Of a stretch of DNA of 64,000 bases, positions 17,236 to 26,067 are shown one piece after another. The notes under the pieces were generated by a model. It was not told the origin of the DNA. It worked only from the letters and a program-made list of their open reading frames with translations, and made no database searches. The position numbers and the translations under genes are program-made. Numbering within the stretch: the stretch's first letter is position 1; each line of letters opens with the position of its first letter. Source of the DNA: Streptomyces sp. CB01249 (lineage in GTDB: Bacteria; Actinomycetota; Actinomycetes; Streptomycetales; Streptomycetaceae); assembly GCF_001905735.1 (NCBI RefSeq), contig NZ_LISW01000010.1, positions 202,591 to 266,590 on the forward strand, read 5' to 3'.

Positions 17236-17691
17236 ATGCAGGGAGCAACCGGACAGCGGCCCATCGATCTCACCATTCAGGAGATGGCCCGGCGGTCAGG
17301 TTTCAGCGAGTCGGCATTGCGCTACTACGAGAAGGTCGGCCTGCTGGGACCGGTCGCCCGGGACGACTCCAGCGGACACCGCCGGTACGGGCCGGAGACC
17401 GCGGCCCGGATCGAGGCTCTGTCCTGCCTGCGTTCCGCAGGGGTGACGGTCAGCGGGATGCGCCGTTACCTGGACCTGCTCGCCCGTGGGGAGGACGCGG
17501 CGGTCGAGCTGCGAGATCTGTTCGCCTCGCAGGCGGAGCGGCTGGCCGACGACATCGAGCAGCGCAAGCTGCGGCTGGCCTACCTGCGGAGCAAGGCCGA
17601 CTTGTGGGATGCCCGGGTCCGCCGGGACGGCCCTGCGGAGGAGCGCGCGGTCAAGGACACCACGCGACTACTGGAACACTTCTTCAGCTGA
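17236..17691 (+). CDS. MerR family transcriptional regulator
   Basis: This 151-residue protein has the MerR winged helix at about residues 10-80 (MARRSGFSESALRYYEKVGL, HRRYGPETAARIEALSCLRS), followed by a dimerisation helix (about 85-125) and a short tail without the cysteines of metal sensors. It fits the MerR group that precedes aldo-keto or SDR reductase genes in Streptomyces. An operator dyad lies just upstream. The stop is 15 bases before the reductase ATG, so both are probably one transcript. Confidence 0.9.
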   Translation: MQGATGQRPIDLTIQEMARRSGFSESALRYYEKVGLLGPVARDDSSGHRRYGPETAARIEALSCLRSAGVTVSGMRRYLDLLARGEDAAVELRDLFASQAERLADDIEQRKLRLAYLRSKADLWDARVRRDGPAEERAVKDTTRLLEHFFS

Positions 17692-17706
17692 AAGTTGTTG
17701 CACACG

Positions 17707-18777
17707 ATGATCAACGCAGACGTCTCTTCCGTGCCCGAATCCGCGATGGTCCTGGTGACGGGTGGCAGTGGCTTTCTCGCCGGCCACACGACCGCCCGCC
17801 TCCTGCATGACGGTCACCGGGTGCGCGTCACGGTCCGGGGTGCCGAGCAGGAGGCCCAGTCGCGGGCCGCACTGCGCCGCGCCGGGGTGGAGTCCGCGGA
17901 TCGCGTGGAATACGCCTTCACGGACCTCACGAGCGATGACTGCTGGGCGGGCGCCATGGACGGGGTGACCCACGTCGTCCACCACGCCTCGCCGTTCCCG
18001 GTCGCTGGGCCCGCCACCGAGGACGAGGTCGTCCTCCCCGCCCGGGACGGCGCCCTGCGCGTCCTCGCGGCAGCGCGGGTGGCAGGAGTCCGGCGGGTGG
18101 TCATGACCTCCTCGTTCGCCGCCGTCGGGTACACGCGGACGACCGACGACCACTACTCGGAGGAGAACTGGACCGACCCGGACACCCCGGGTCTGCCCGC
18201 CTACCACAAGTCGAAGGTCCTGGCGGAGCGGGCAGCGTGGGACTACGTCCGCTGCCACGGCGACATCGAGCTGACCGTGGTGAACCCCACGGGCATCTTC
18301 GGCCCCCTGCTGGTGGACCGGCCCTCGGGCTCGGTCGGCCTGATCAGGGCCATGCTCAACGGCAACATGCCCGTGGTGCCCGTCATGCACTTCGACGTTG
18401 TCGACGTACGTGACGTGGTCGACGCACATCTGCGCGCGATGGTGCACCCCAAGGCGGCGGGGGAACGATTCCTCGTCGCCGGCGGACCTTCCAGCCTGTT
18501 CCGGATGGCGCAGATTCTGCGCCGGCACTTCCCCGCCTACGCGGACCGCCTGCCGGCCCGCGAACTCACCTTGGCGGAGGTGACCGAAGCGGCGAAGACC
18601 GAACCCGCCCTGCGAGAGGCCGCAGCGCTGGCAGGCCGCATCCCCGTCATCAGCAACCACAAGGCTCGCTCCGTACTGGGCTGGGAGCCCCGGACCGTCG
18701 AGGACACGATCACGGCGTCCGTCGAAGCGCTGATCGAGCTGGGTGTCATCAGCGAGCCCGCTGCGGCCGACTCGTAA
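17707..18777 (+). CDS. Extended SDR / dihydroflavonol-4-reductase-like NAD(P)-dependent aldehyde reductase
   Basis: This 356-residue extended short-chain reductase has the nucleotide-binding motif VTGGSGFLAGHT (GxxGxxA type) near residue 18, a catalytic serine region VVMTSSFAAVGY, and the YHKSK catalytic Tyr-Lys pair. NPTGIFGP is typical of dihydroflavonol reductase-like and aldehyde reductase enzymes. It should reduce a carbonyl using NADPH, perhaps methylglyoxal-like or aromatic aldehydes. Co-transcription with the MerR regulator suggests induction by a reactive carbonyl or a xenobiotic. Confidence 0.87.
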   Translation: MINADVSSVPESAMVLVTGGSGFLAGHTTARLLHDGHRVRVTVRGAEQEAQSRAALRRAGVESADRVEYAFTDLTSDDCWAGAMDGVTHVVHHASPFPVAGPATEDEVVLPARDGALRVLAAARVAGVRRVVMTSSFAAVGYTRTTDDHYSEENWTDPDTPGLPAYHKSKVLAERAAWDYVRCHGDIELTVVNPTGIFGPLLVDRPSGSVGLIRAMLNGNMPVVPVMHFDVVDVRDVVDAHLRAMVHPKAAGERFLVAGGPSSLFRMAQILRRHFPAYADRLPARELTLAEVTEAAKTEPALREAAALAGRIPVISNHKARSVLGWEPRTVEDTITASVEALIELGVISEPAAADS

Positions 18778-18785
18778 GCAGCGCC

Positions 18786-20546
18786 CTACGACGGCCCCTC
18801 GCCGTGCCAGGACCGCCACAGCGCGGCGTAGGCACCGTCGGAGGTCACGAGGTCGTCGTGGGTACCGAGTTCAGTGATGCGGCCGTCTTGCATCACGGCG
18901 ACCCGGTCGGCGTCATGGGCGGTATGCAGGCGGTGGGCGATGACGGTGCGTCCTTTCAGTACGGCGGCCAGCGCGCGTTCGGTGTGGCGTGCGGTGCGCG
19001 GATCGAGGAGTGCGGTGGCCTCGTCGAGTATCAGCGTGTGCGGGTCGGCCAGGACCACACGTGCCAGGGCGAGTTGCTGTGCTTGCGAGCCGTCGAGCCG
19101 ATGTCCTGCGGCACCCAGCTCGGTGTCCAGGCCGTCCGGGAGTTCTTCGGCCCACTCGGCTTCGACGGCCGCCAGGGCGGCGCGCAGTTCGGTGTCAGTG
19201 GCGGACTGGGCCGCAATCAGCAGATTGTCCCGGACCGTGCCGAGGAAGACGTGGTGTTCCTGGGTGATCAGGACGATCTGCCGGCGCAGCAGGTCGGGGC
19301 CGAGGTCGCGGATCGGGACGCCGCCGACCGTCACCGTTCCGGTGCGGGGCGCGTCGATTCCCGCGAGCATCCTGCTCAGGGTGGACTTGCCGGCGCCGGA
19401 AGGGCCGACGATCGCCAGCCGTTCGCCCTCCTTCACGGTCAGGTCGATGCCGTGGAGCACATCGCCCCCGCCGTCGTAGGCATAGCACACGCCGGTCAGC
19501 TCTATGCGGTCATCGGCGGGGGCGCGGGAGGTTCCCGAAGGCGCCTGGGGTACCTGCCCCAGCCCCTCGACCCGGGCGAAGGAGGCGCTGCTGCTCTGCA
19601 ACTGCTCCAGACGCTGCAGGATCGTGTCCAGCGGGGCGGACAGTTGCCGCAGATACATCGCGGAGGCGACCACCGCGCCCAGGCTCATGGCGCCGTGGCC
19701 ATGCAGTACGCCACCGATGAGCAGCACGCCGACCACCGGAAAGACGTAGGAGACGTCCACGGACGGGAGGAGCACGCTGCGCAGGAACAGTGTCCGCATC
19801 CGGGTCTGCCGGCACCTCTCGATAGCCTCCCGGCATGCGGTGATGCGTCGCCGGCGCAGTCCGTACGCCTCGATGGTGCGCGCACCGGAGGCCGTGGTCG
19901 CCACGAGCTCCGCGAGCACCGAATTGGCGGCGCCCTCGGCGAGGTATGCGCGGCGCGCCCGGCGCAGGTACCAGCGACCGGCGAAGTAGATGCCGCTCAG
20001 CCCCACCACCGCACAGGCGCCGAGCAGCGGGGCAAGGGCGAAGACCGCGCCGAGGATGAACAGCGTCTGCACTGCGGCGATGAGCACGTCCGGCCCGATG
20101 TCGCGCAGGGCGACGGCGACGGAAGCGACATCGGTACTGCCGCGGGTGGTCACATCGCCCGTTCCCGCACGCTCCACGACGGATGCCGGCAGCGCGAGCA
20201 CGCGTTCCACGAACCGCTCTCGCACCCGCGCCGAAGTCCGCTCGCCGAAACGGTCTCCCACCAGCCGGGCGTACCGCGTAAGCACCAACTGGGCCACCGC
20301 GCACACGACGATGGCGAGCGCGAACCGGTCCACGGCCTTCGCACCACCGCCCGCCTCGATCGTGTCGATGATCCGGCCGAGCAGCCACGGGCCGGCGAGA
20401 CCGGCGCCGACCGCCAGCGCGTTGAGGGCGATCAGACCGGTGAAGGCGCGTGCGTCGAGTGCGATCAGCTCAAGCGCCGCACGGCGTAGCTGCGACGGCT
20501 CGGCAACGGGCAGCTGCCCGGCCGTCGACTGCGAGCGGGCGGTCAT
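18786..20546 (-). CDS. ABC exporter half-transporter with functional Walker motifs and altered signature
   Basis: This 586-residue protein has an N-terminal six-helix exporter domain (about residues 40-320) and a C-terminal ATPase domain. The Walker A is canonical (GPSGAGKST) and the Walker B intact (LILDEATALLD), but the signature is LDGSQ instead of LSGGQ. The H-loop histidine is present (VIAHRL). It pairs with the product of the coupled upstream gene, whose defects are complementary, to form an asymmetric heterodimer. The start overlaps the partner stop (ATGA). It ends nine bases from the convergent reductase. Confidence 0.88.
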   Translation of the reverse strand: MTARSQSTAGQLPVAEPSQLRRAALELIALDARAFTGLIALNALAVGAGLAGPWLLGRIIDTIEAGGGAKAVDRFALAIVVCAVAQLVLTRYARLVGDRFGERTSARVRERFVERVLALPASVVERAGTGDVTTRGSTDVASVAVALRDIGPDVLIAAVQTLFILGAVFALAPLLGACAVVGLSGIYFAGRWYLRRARRAYLAEGAANSVLAELVATTASGARTIEAYGLRRRRITACREAIERCRQTRMRTLFLRSVLLPSVDVSYVFPVVGVLLIGGVLHGHGAMSLGAVVASAMYLRQLSAPLDTILQRLEQLQSSSASFARVEGLGQVPQAPSGTSRAPADDRIELTGVCYAYDGGGDVLHGIDLTVKEGERLAIVGPSGAGKSTLSRMLAGIDAPRTGTVTVGGVPIRDLGPDLLRRQIVLITQEHHVFLGTVRDNLLIAAQSATDTELRAALAAVEAEWAEELPDGLDTELGAAGHRLDGSQAQQLALARVVLADPHTLILDEATALLDPRTARHTERALAAVLKGRTVIAHRLHTAHDADRVAVMQDGRITELGTHDDLVTSDGAYAALWRSWHGEGPS

Positions 20547-22291
20547 CGGACGGCCTGTGGGGTCGGTTGACCAGGGCCGTCCGGGTCCGTCTCGCCTTCC
20601 GCGCCGCGCGAGACCAGCCTGCGGTAGCCGGGCAGGTCCCGAAGGAGCTCCTGGTGGCTTCCGGCAGCGGCCACCTCGCCGTCGACAAGGAAGTACACGA
20701 CGTCCGCCTGGTCCAGCAGGAGCGGTGAGGTACTGGCGACCACGGTGGTGCGGCCCTCGCGCACAGCACGCAGCCGGGCCGCCACGGCGGCTTCGGTGTG
20801 CGCGTCCAGCGCCGAGGTGGGCTCGATCGCCAGCAGTACCTCGGGATCGGCCAGCAGCGCCCGCACCAGGCGGATGCGCTGCCGCTGGCCGCCGGAGAGG
20901 TTGCGGCCCTGCGCATCGACGGGCGAGTCGAGCCCGTCGCGCGAGCCCAGCAGGATGTCGTCCGCCATGGCCGCGCGGAGGGCCCGGGCGAGAGCTTCCT
21001 CGCTCCGTTCCCGACGCCCCTCGACCACCTCGCGCAGCGGGCCGGCGAACAGTTCGGCCTCGCTGTCAGCGACCAGGATGCGGTCGCGGACCTGTTCGAG
21101 GGCGATGGCGTCGAGCCGTACCGCGCCCCAGGTCGCCGCGGTGCCGGTGAACCGGCCGAGGCGGTCGATCACGGCCGCGGCCTGCGACGGCCGGGCGCCG
21201 ACCAGCGCGGTCAGCTTCCCGGGCGCCACCTCGACGCCGGAGGCCGGATCACGCAGTACGGACGGCGGCCCGGGTGCGTCTTCGCCCGCCGTGGGGTCGG
21301 CGACATCGGGCTCCAGGGCAAGGAATCGCAGCAGACGCCGCGCGGCGACCAGTCCGCGGCTGAGGTCGTAGCCGCCCTCGACGAAGAACGACACCGGCAC
21401 CACGAGAACCACGACATACCCGTAGACGGCCACCAACTCTCCGACGCTGATAACACCTTGAACAGCCATCCGGGCAGCGAGCCAGGTGACCACGGCGAGG
21501 AACAGCATCGGCAGCCCGACGCCGAGGGCGCCGATCCAGCTGGTCACCGCCGCGACCCGATAGCCCTGCGCTTTCAGCGCCTGCGAATCGCGACGGTAGC
21601 GCTCGGCGTACACCTGCTTGCCACCGAAGCCATCCAGGACCCGCAGACCCCCGACGATGTCCCCGAATCGGGCCGCGAGCCCACCCTGCTGCTCCCGGTA
21701 GGCCATCTGCACCCCCTGCAACCGGCTCAGCAACGGCCCGACGAGCAGCACGAACAGGGGGACGCCCAGCAGCACGACCACGGCGAGCAACCAGGAGACG
21801 GAGGACAGGAACGCCGCAACGACGGCGTAAGCAACCACAGCGCCGACCCCGGGCCCGGTGATGGTCAGCGTGTTCGCCATCACCGCGGCGTCACCGAACC
21901 CGATCGTGACCACCTCTCCGGCCTCCATCCGGCGGGGCAGAGCGGCCCCCAGCCGCGTCGCATGCGCCACCACGACCTGCACCGTACGAAAGACGGCGTC
22001 CAACCGGACCCGGGTCATGGTGCGGTGCCGCATGATGGCCAGCCAGGCGTTCACCACCCCCACCCCCAGCAGCACCGCGCACCAACCGGCCAACTCACCC
22101 GTGTGTCCCGGCTCCAGCCCGTCATCGACCGCGTGGGAGATCACAAGGGGAGGCAGTGTCAGACCGACCATCCACGCGCTGCCCAGGGCCGCACCGGCCG
22201 CGCATCGGCCGCGCTGACAGACGATCAGCCACCACAGATACCGGCCGGGGCCCCACCGGTCCGGGATCCCCGGAGTAGATGCATCGGTCAT
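20543..22291 (-). CDS. ABC exporter half-transporter with degenerate Walker A and B
   Basis: This 582-residue protein has exporter helices at about residues 20-300. Its ATPase domain carries VGARPSQAAA where a Walker A GxxGxGKS/T belongs, so the ATP-binding Gly-Lys-Ser/Thr is lost. The Walker B reads VLLAIEPTSALD, with Ile in place of the metal-binding Asp. The signature LSGGQRQRI is perfect. In a heterodimer its signature completes the partner's good Walker site. The ATG at 22291 (MTDASTPGIP) was chosen over an upstream in-frame start. First gene of the exporter operon. Confidence 0.87.
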   Translation of the reverse strand: MTDASTPGIPDRWGPGRYLWWLIVCQRGRCAAGAALGSAWMVGLTLPPLVISHAVDDGLEPGHTGELAGWCAVLLGVGVVNAWLAIMRHRTMTRVRLDAVFRTVQVVVAHATRLGAALPRRMEAGEVVTIGFGDAAVMANTLTITGPGVGAVVAYAVVAAFLSSVSWLLAVVVLLGVPLFVLLVGPLLSRLQGVQMAYREQQGGLAARFGDIVGGLRVLDGFGGKQVYAERYRRDSQALKAQGYRVAAVTSWIGALGVGLPMLFLAVVTWLAARMAVQGVISVGELVAVYGYVVVLVVPVSFFVEGGYDLSRGLVAARRLLRFLALEPDVADPTAGEDAPGPPSVLRDPASGVEVAPGKLTALVGARPSQAAAVIDRLGRFTGTAATWGAVRLDAIALEQVRDRILVADSEAELFAGPLREVVEGRRERSEEALARALRAAMADDILLGSRDGLDSPVDAQGRNLSGGQRQRIRLVRALLADPEVLLAIEPTSALDAHTEAAVAARLRAVREGRTTVVASTSPLLLDQADVVYFLVDGEVAAAGSHQELLRDLPGYRRLVSRGAEGETDPDGPGQPTPQAVR

Positions 22292-22375
22292 CCACCTCAC
22301 CCTACGGAGCATCCACCACCCTCTCCAGGGTGGCGGTCGCTCCCACTCACAGGGCCCTTTGCTACGCGAGCCCCT

Positions 22376-23308
22376 TCAGCAAGGGTCCACCCACCCCGGC
22401 ACCCAACTCCCCGCCGCCCCGTACTCCCCCGCCGCCCCCAGGTACGTCCGCAGCGCCCCCAGCCCCGGGTGCGGGTTGTCGCGGTGCCAGAGGAGGGAGT
22501 GGGGGTAGACCGGGGTCGGGTCGGTGAGGGGGATGCGGCGTAGGTCGTGGGTGTCGGGCCAGATGAGGCGGGAGTGTGCGCCCATGAACGTGGCCAGGGA
22601 CGGGGTGTCCGCGATGGTGTCGAGCAGGACGTCCGAGCCGAAGTTCGGGCCCGTCGCCTCGATGGTGAGGGCGAATTCCGCGACCAGGTCGGCGTAGTAG
22701 GCGCCCCACTCCGTGCCGGGGGCGATGCCCGGCATCCAGATGCGGTGGCCGACCAGGTCGGCGAGGGTCACCGAGGGGGCGTCGGCCAGGGGGTGGGCGG
22801 GGCCGGTGAGGAGCTGGAGGGGTTCGTCCAGGACGCGGACGGACTCGATGTCGTCGGGCAGGGGGCGGCCGGGGGCGGTCACCGCGCGGAACGTCGCGTC
22901 GAGTTCGCCGGAGCGGAGCGCGGCGACGGCCGTGTCCATGCTGACCAGCATCATCACGTCGAGGGCGATCCCGGGGTGCGCGCCGTGGAAGGCGCGCATC
23001 AGGCCCGACTGCGCGGTGCGGGACGCGATCACGTCGACGCGGAGCGGCCGGCTGCCGGGGCGTACGGACGCGCTCGCGCGCTCGGCCGCGCGCAGCAGTT
23101 CGCGTGCGTGGGGCAGGAACGCCCGGCCGTCGATGGTGAGCTCGGCGCCACGCGGGGCGCGGGTGAACAGCCGGACGCCGAGGGCCGCCTCCAGCGCGGC
23201 GATCCGCTTCGAGACGGCCTGCTGGGTGACCGACAGGTCCGCCGCGGCCTTCTGGAACCCGCCCGCTTCCGTGACGGCGACGAAGGTGCGTACTGCTTGG
23301 AGGTCCAC
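22376..23308 (-). CDS. LysR family transcriptional regulator
   Basis: This 310-residue protein has the LysR winged helix at residues 1-60 (TFVAVTEAGGFQKAAADLSV, TQQAVSKRIAALEAALGVRL) and a periplasmic-binding-protein-like effector domain from about 90 to 290. It starts at a GTG. No clearly linked target gene is adjacent: upstream lies the divergent MerR gene and downstream the ABC operon on the same strand, 84 bases away. The DNA between it and the MerR gene should contain both promoters. Confidence 0.9.
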   Translation of the reverse strand: MDLQAVRTFVAVTEAGGFQKAAADLSVTQQAVSKRIAALEAALGVRLFTRAPRGAELTIDGRAFLPHARELLRAAERASASVRPGSRPLRVDVIASRTAQSGLMRAFHGAHPGIALDVMMLVSMDTAVAALRSGELDATFRAVTAPGRPLPDDIESVRVLDEPLQLLTGPAHPLADAPSVTLADLVGHRIWMPGIAPGTEWGAYYADLVAEFALTIEATGPNFGSDVLLDTIADTPSLATFMGAHSRLIWPDTHDLRRIPLTDPTPVYPHSLLWHRDNPHPGLGALRTYLGAAGEYGAAGSWVPGWVDPC

Positions 23309-23374
23309 AAGGAGAGAGCGTACTGATCAGGAGCTTGACCCTGACATCGTGTGAGGCCCTGCACTGGAGTCGTG

Positions 23375-24205
23375 ATGTTGACCATCGGAGAATTCGCCAG
23401 ATACGGCCAGGTGTCGATCCGCATGCTGCGGCACTACGACGCCCTCGGCCTGCTGCACCCGCAGCGCACCGACCCGGCCAGCGGCTACCGCTATTACGGT
23501 GCCGGCCAGCTCGCCCGCCTCAATCGCATCGTCGCGCTCAAGGAGCTCGGCTTCACCCTGGAACAGGTCGGCACCATCGTCGACGAGCAGGTGAACGCCG
23601 ATGAGCTGCGCGGCATGCTCCGCCTGCGCCGGGCGGAGCTGGAGACGGAGAGGGCGGCCGCGCAGGCACGGCTGGGCCAGGTGGAGGCGAGGCTCCGGAC
23701 GATCGAGAGTGAGGGACGTATGCCCGTGAACGACGTGGTGATCAAGAGCCTGCCCGGCCAGTGGGTGGCGGAGCTGTCGGCGACCGCCCAGAGCTGGGAG
23801 CCCGCGCACATCGGGCCCGTGATCGGTCCGCTCTTCGACCGGCTGTGCCGGCTGACGGACGCCGCATCGGTGCGGCCGGCCGGTCCGTGTGTCGCCTATT
23901 ACGAGGACGCCCCCGAGGGCGGCGGCGCGATCACGGTGCACGCCGCCCTGCCCGTCGACCCGGACGCGGTGCCCCGGGACCAGGAGTTCGCCGTCGTCCA
24001 CCTGCCGGGAGTGGCCGAGGCGGCCACGATCGTGCACCGCGGACCGATGGAGGGCGAGATGCTGGCCACCGAGCAGCTGTTGGTCCGCTGGATCGAGGAC
24101 AACGACCGCCGCCAGGTGGGCTACGTCCGTGAGGTCTCGCTGTCCTGCCCGCCGGACGACCGCTCGCAGTGGGTCACGGAGCTCCAGGCGGTGCTGGACC
24201 GCTAA
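23375..24205 (+). CDS. MerR family regulator with GyrI-like ligand domain (BmrR type)
   Basis: This 276-residue protein has the MerR DNA-binding domain at residues 1-70 (TIGEFARYGQVSIRMLRHYD, SGYRYYGAGQLARLNRIVAL) and a coiled dimer helix at 75-118. A GyrI/AraC-effector-like domain occupies 125-276 and binds bulky, often cationic drugs in BmrR-like proteins. ATG at 23375. A TTGACC box and a weak dyad (CCTGACATCGTGTGAGG) lie 30-40 bases upstream, consistent with self-control. The following MFS pump is the likely target. Confidence 0.88.
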   Translation: MLTIGEFARYGQVSIRMLRHYDALGLLHPQRTDPASGYRYYGAGQLARLNRIVALKELGFTLEQVGTIVDEQVNADELRGMLRLRRAELETERAAAQARLGQVEARLRTIESEGRMPVNDVVIKSLPGQWVAELSATAQSWEPAHIGPVIGPLFDRLCRLTDAASVRPAGPCVAYYEDAPEGGGAITVHAALPVDPDAVPRDQEFAVVHLPGVAEAATIVHRGPMEGEMLATEQLLVRWIEDNDRRQVGYVREVSLSCPPDDRSQWVTELQAVLDR

Positions 24206-24225
24206 GGGAAGGCCGCCACCGATGC

Positions 24226-24258
24226 GGTTGGTGCACAACCTGCGGTTGTGCACCAACC
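24226..24258. promoter_or_regulatory. 15-base-arm palindrome between MerR gene and MFS gene
   Basis: GGTTGGTGCACAACC and its exact complement are separated by TGC. It starts 20 bases after the regulator stop and ends 75 bases before the pump start. No T-run follows, so an operator is as likely as a terminator or attenuator. A TTGACC box lies just downstream at about 24,272. Confidence 0.55.
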
Positions 24259-24333
24259 GGTCACTGGTTGTTTGACCTGGGGTTCTCGTACGCGGTTAGC
24301 TCTCGCCCGTCACTCTTCGGTTGTCCGGGTGAG

Positions 24334-25575
24334 GTGTGGGTGGGCAGGAAAGCGCTGGGCCGGCCGTTCGGCTGGCTGTGGGCCGCGTACGCCGTGAGCG
24401 CGTACGGGTCGGGGCTCGGGTTCGGAGCGCTGCCGCTGCTCGCCGTGCTCGTGCTGGACGCCGGGCCCGCCCAGGTGTCCGCACTGTCGGCGGTCGGGCC
24501 CGCCGTGGGGGCGCTGATCGCGATGCCGCTCGCGCCGTGGGTGGAGTTCCGGCGCAAGCGGCCCGTCATGATCGGGATGGACCTCGTCCGGTTCGCGGCC
24601 ATGGCGTCGATCCCGGTCGCGTACGCCTTCGGGCTGCTCGGGTTCGTCCAGCTGCTGGTGGTGTCGGCGGTGATCGCCGCGGCGAAGATCGCGTTCGGCG
24701 CGGCGAGCGGCGCGTATCTGAAGGCGCTCGTCCGCCGGGAGGACCTGCTCGTCGCCAACGCGCGGTTCGAGTCCACGAACTGGAGCTCCATCGCGGTCGG
24801 CCCGCCCCTCGGCGGTGCGGCGATCGGGGTCTTCGGGCCGGTCACCACGGTGGTGGCCGACGCGCTCAGCTATCTGCTCTCCGCGCTCGGCATCACGGCG
24901 ATCCGGGGCCGGGAGGAGGCGCCGGGGACGACGGACAGGACTCCGCTGCGGGCAGGCGCACTGCTCGCCGGGTGGCGGCACATCTTCGGCCACCCCGTGC
25001 TGCGCGCGCTCTACCTCAACCAAGTCCTCGTCGGCGGCCTCATCATGGCCACCGAACCGCTGCTGGCCGTGCTCCTGCTGCGCCGGCTCGGGTTTCCGCC
25101 CTGGCAGTACGGGCTCGCCTTCGCCGCTCCGTGTCTCGGCGGGCTCATCGGCTCGCGGCTGGCCCGCCGGGTCGTCGCCCGCTACGGCCGCGACCGGGTC
25201 TTCCGGACCGTGGGCACCCTGCGCGCGGTGTGGCTGATCGGGCTCGTGTTCGTACGGCCAGGTGTCGTCGGGCTCGTCACGGTGATGGCGGTCGAGCTGG
25301 CCATCATCGTCAACATGAGCCTGTACGGGCCGGTGCTCTCCACGTACCGGCTGGAACACACGCCCCAGCACCTCGTCGCCCGGATGCTCACCGCCTGGTC
25401 GATCGGGCAGCAGGCGTCCATCGCCGTGCTCACCGCGCTCGCCGGGCTGCTCGCCGACGCCACCGGGCCGCGCACGGGCCTCGCGGTGGCGGGGGTGCTC
25501 ATCCTGGGCACCCCGTTCCTGCTCCCCCGGCGGGAGCGGGCACCCCGGACGGCCCTCGACCTCAATCGGACCTGA
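24334..25575 (+). CDS. MFS transporter
   Basis: This protein of about 413 residues has ten to twelve hydrophobic helices, starting WLWAAYAVSAYGSGLGFGAL, with an MFS-like basic loop after helix 2 (EFRRKRPVMIGMDLVRF) and the pattern NARFESTNWSSIAVGPPLGG seen in the MFS_3/tetracycline-macrolide exporter group. The start is uncertain: GTG at 24334 is weakly served by GGTGAG, and GTG at 24340 is equally possible. It probably exports the ligand sensed by the BmrR-like regulator upstream. Confidence 0.83.
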   Translation: MWVGRKALGRPFGWLWAAYAVSAYGSGLGFGALPLLAVLVLDAGPAQVSALSAVGPAVGALIAMPLAPWVEFRRKRPVMIGMDLVRFAAMASIPVAYAFGLLGFVQLLVVSAVIAAAKIAFGAASGAYLKALVRREDLLVANARFESTNWSSIAVGPPLGGAAIGVFGPVTTVVADALSYLLSALGITAIRGREEAPGTTDRTPLRAGALLAGWRHIFGHPVLRALYLNQVLVGGLIMATEPLLAVLLLRRLGFPPWQYGLAFAAPCLGGLIGSRLARRVVARYGRDRVFRTVGTLRAVWLIGLVFVRPGVVGLVTVMAVELAIIVNMSLYGPVLSTYRLEHTPQHLVARMLTAWSIGQQASIAVLTALAGLLADATGPRTGLAVAGVLILGTPFLLPRRERAPRTALDLNRT

Positions 25576-25607
25576 TCCCAAGCAGACTTGATCTCGACCG
25601 GGCTTGA

Positions 25608-25625
25608 TCTCAAGTGGACTTGAGG
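25608..25625. promoter_or_regulatory. SoxR-box-like operator
   Basis: TCTCAAGTGGACTTGAGG matches the actinobacterial SoxR box (CCTCAAGTTAACTTGAGG type) at 15 of 18 positions, including both complete TCAAGT/ACTTGA half-sites. A TTGATC -35-like element overlaps its left edge and CAGGAT lies 18 bases further on, so transcription would begin almost at the ATG at 25642. Partial ACTTGATC copies lie just upstream. Confidence 0.6.
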
Positions 25626-25641
25626 TTGCAGGATTCCCGGC

Positions 25642-26052
25642 ATGGATACCGAAACCGGAACACGCACACACGCCGCCGACCTCGAAGCGATCCGCGCGGT
25701 CGTCGCCACCGTCGAGCGCTCCCAGCAGCGCAAGGACCCCGACGCGTTCCTGGCCCTCTTCCGGCCCGACGCGGTCTGGACGACCGCCCACGGCAAGGTC
25801 CTCATCGGCCTCGACGCGATCTCCGCGTTCACCCGGACCGTGCTGCCCGCCGCCGACTGGTCCGGGCAGGTCACCTACGAGGTGGCGCACGTCCTCTTCA
25901 TCCGCCCGGACGTCGCGGCGGTCAAGATCCGGCAGCGCTACCTGGCGCCGGACGAGGAGAGCGAGGGCGCTCCTCTGTACGTGATGAGCCGGGACGACGA
26001 CGGACGGTGGCTGCTGACCGCCGGTCAGAACACGGAGGTGGTGGAGAGCTGA
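25642..26052 (+). CDS. SnoaL-like / SgcJ-EcaC family protein
   Basis: This 136-residue protein has an NTF2-like cone fold (DLEAIRAVVATVERSQQRKD, PDAFLALFRPDAVWTTAHGK). This is the SgcJ/EcaC oxidoreductase family, found as accessory proteins of oxidative metabolism and in antibiotic clusters. No catalytic residues can be assigned safely. The SoxR-like box just upstream predicts induction by redox-active compounds. Confidence 0.75.
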   Translation: MDTETGTRTHAADLEAIRAVVATVERSQQRKDPDAFLALFRPDAVWTTAHGKVLIGLDAISAFTRTVLPAADWSGQVTYEVAHVLFIRPDVAAVKIRQRYLAPDEESEGAPLYVMSRDDDGRWLLTAGQNTEVVES

Positions 26053-26067
26053 CCGCATCGGCTCCCG

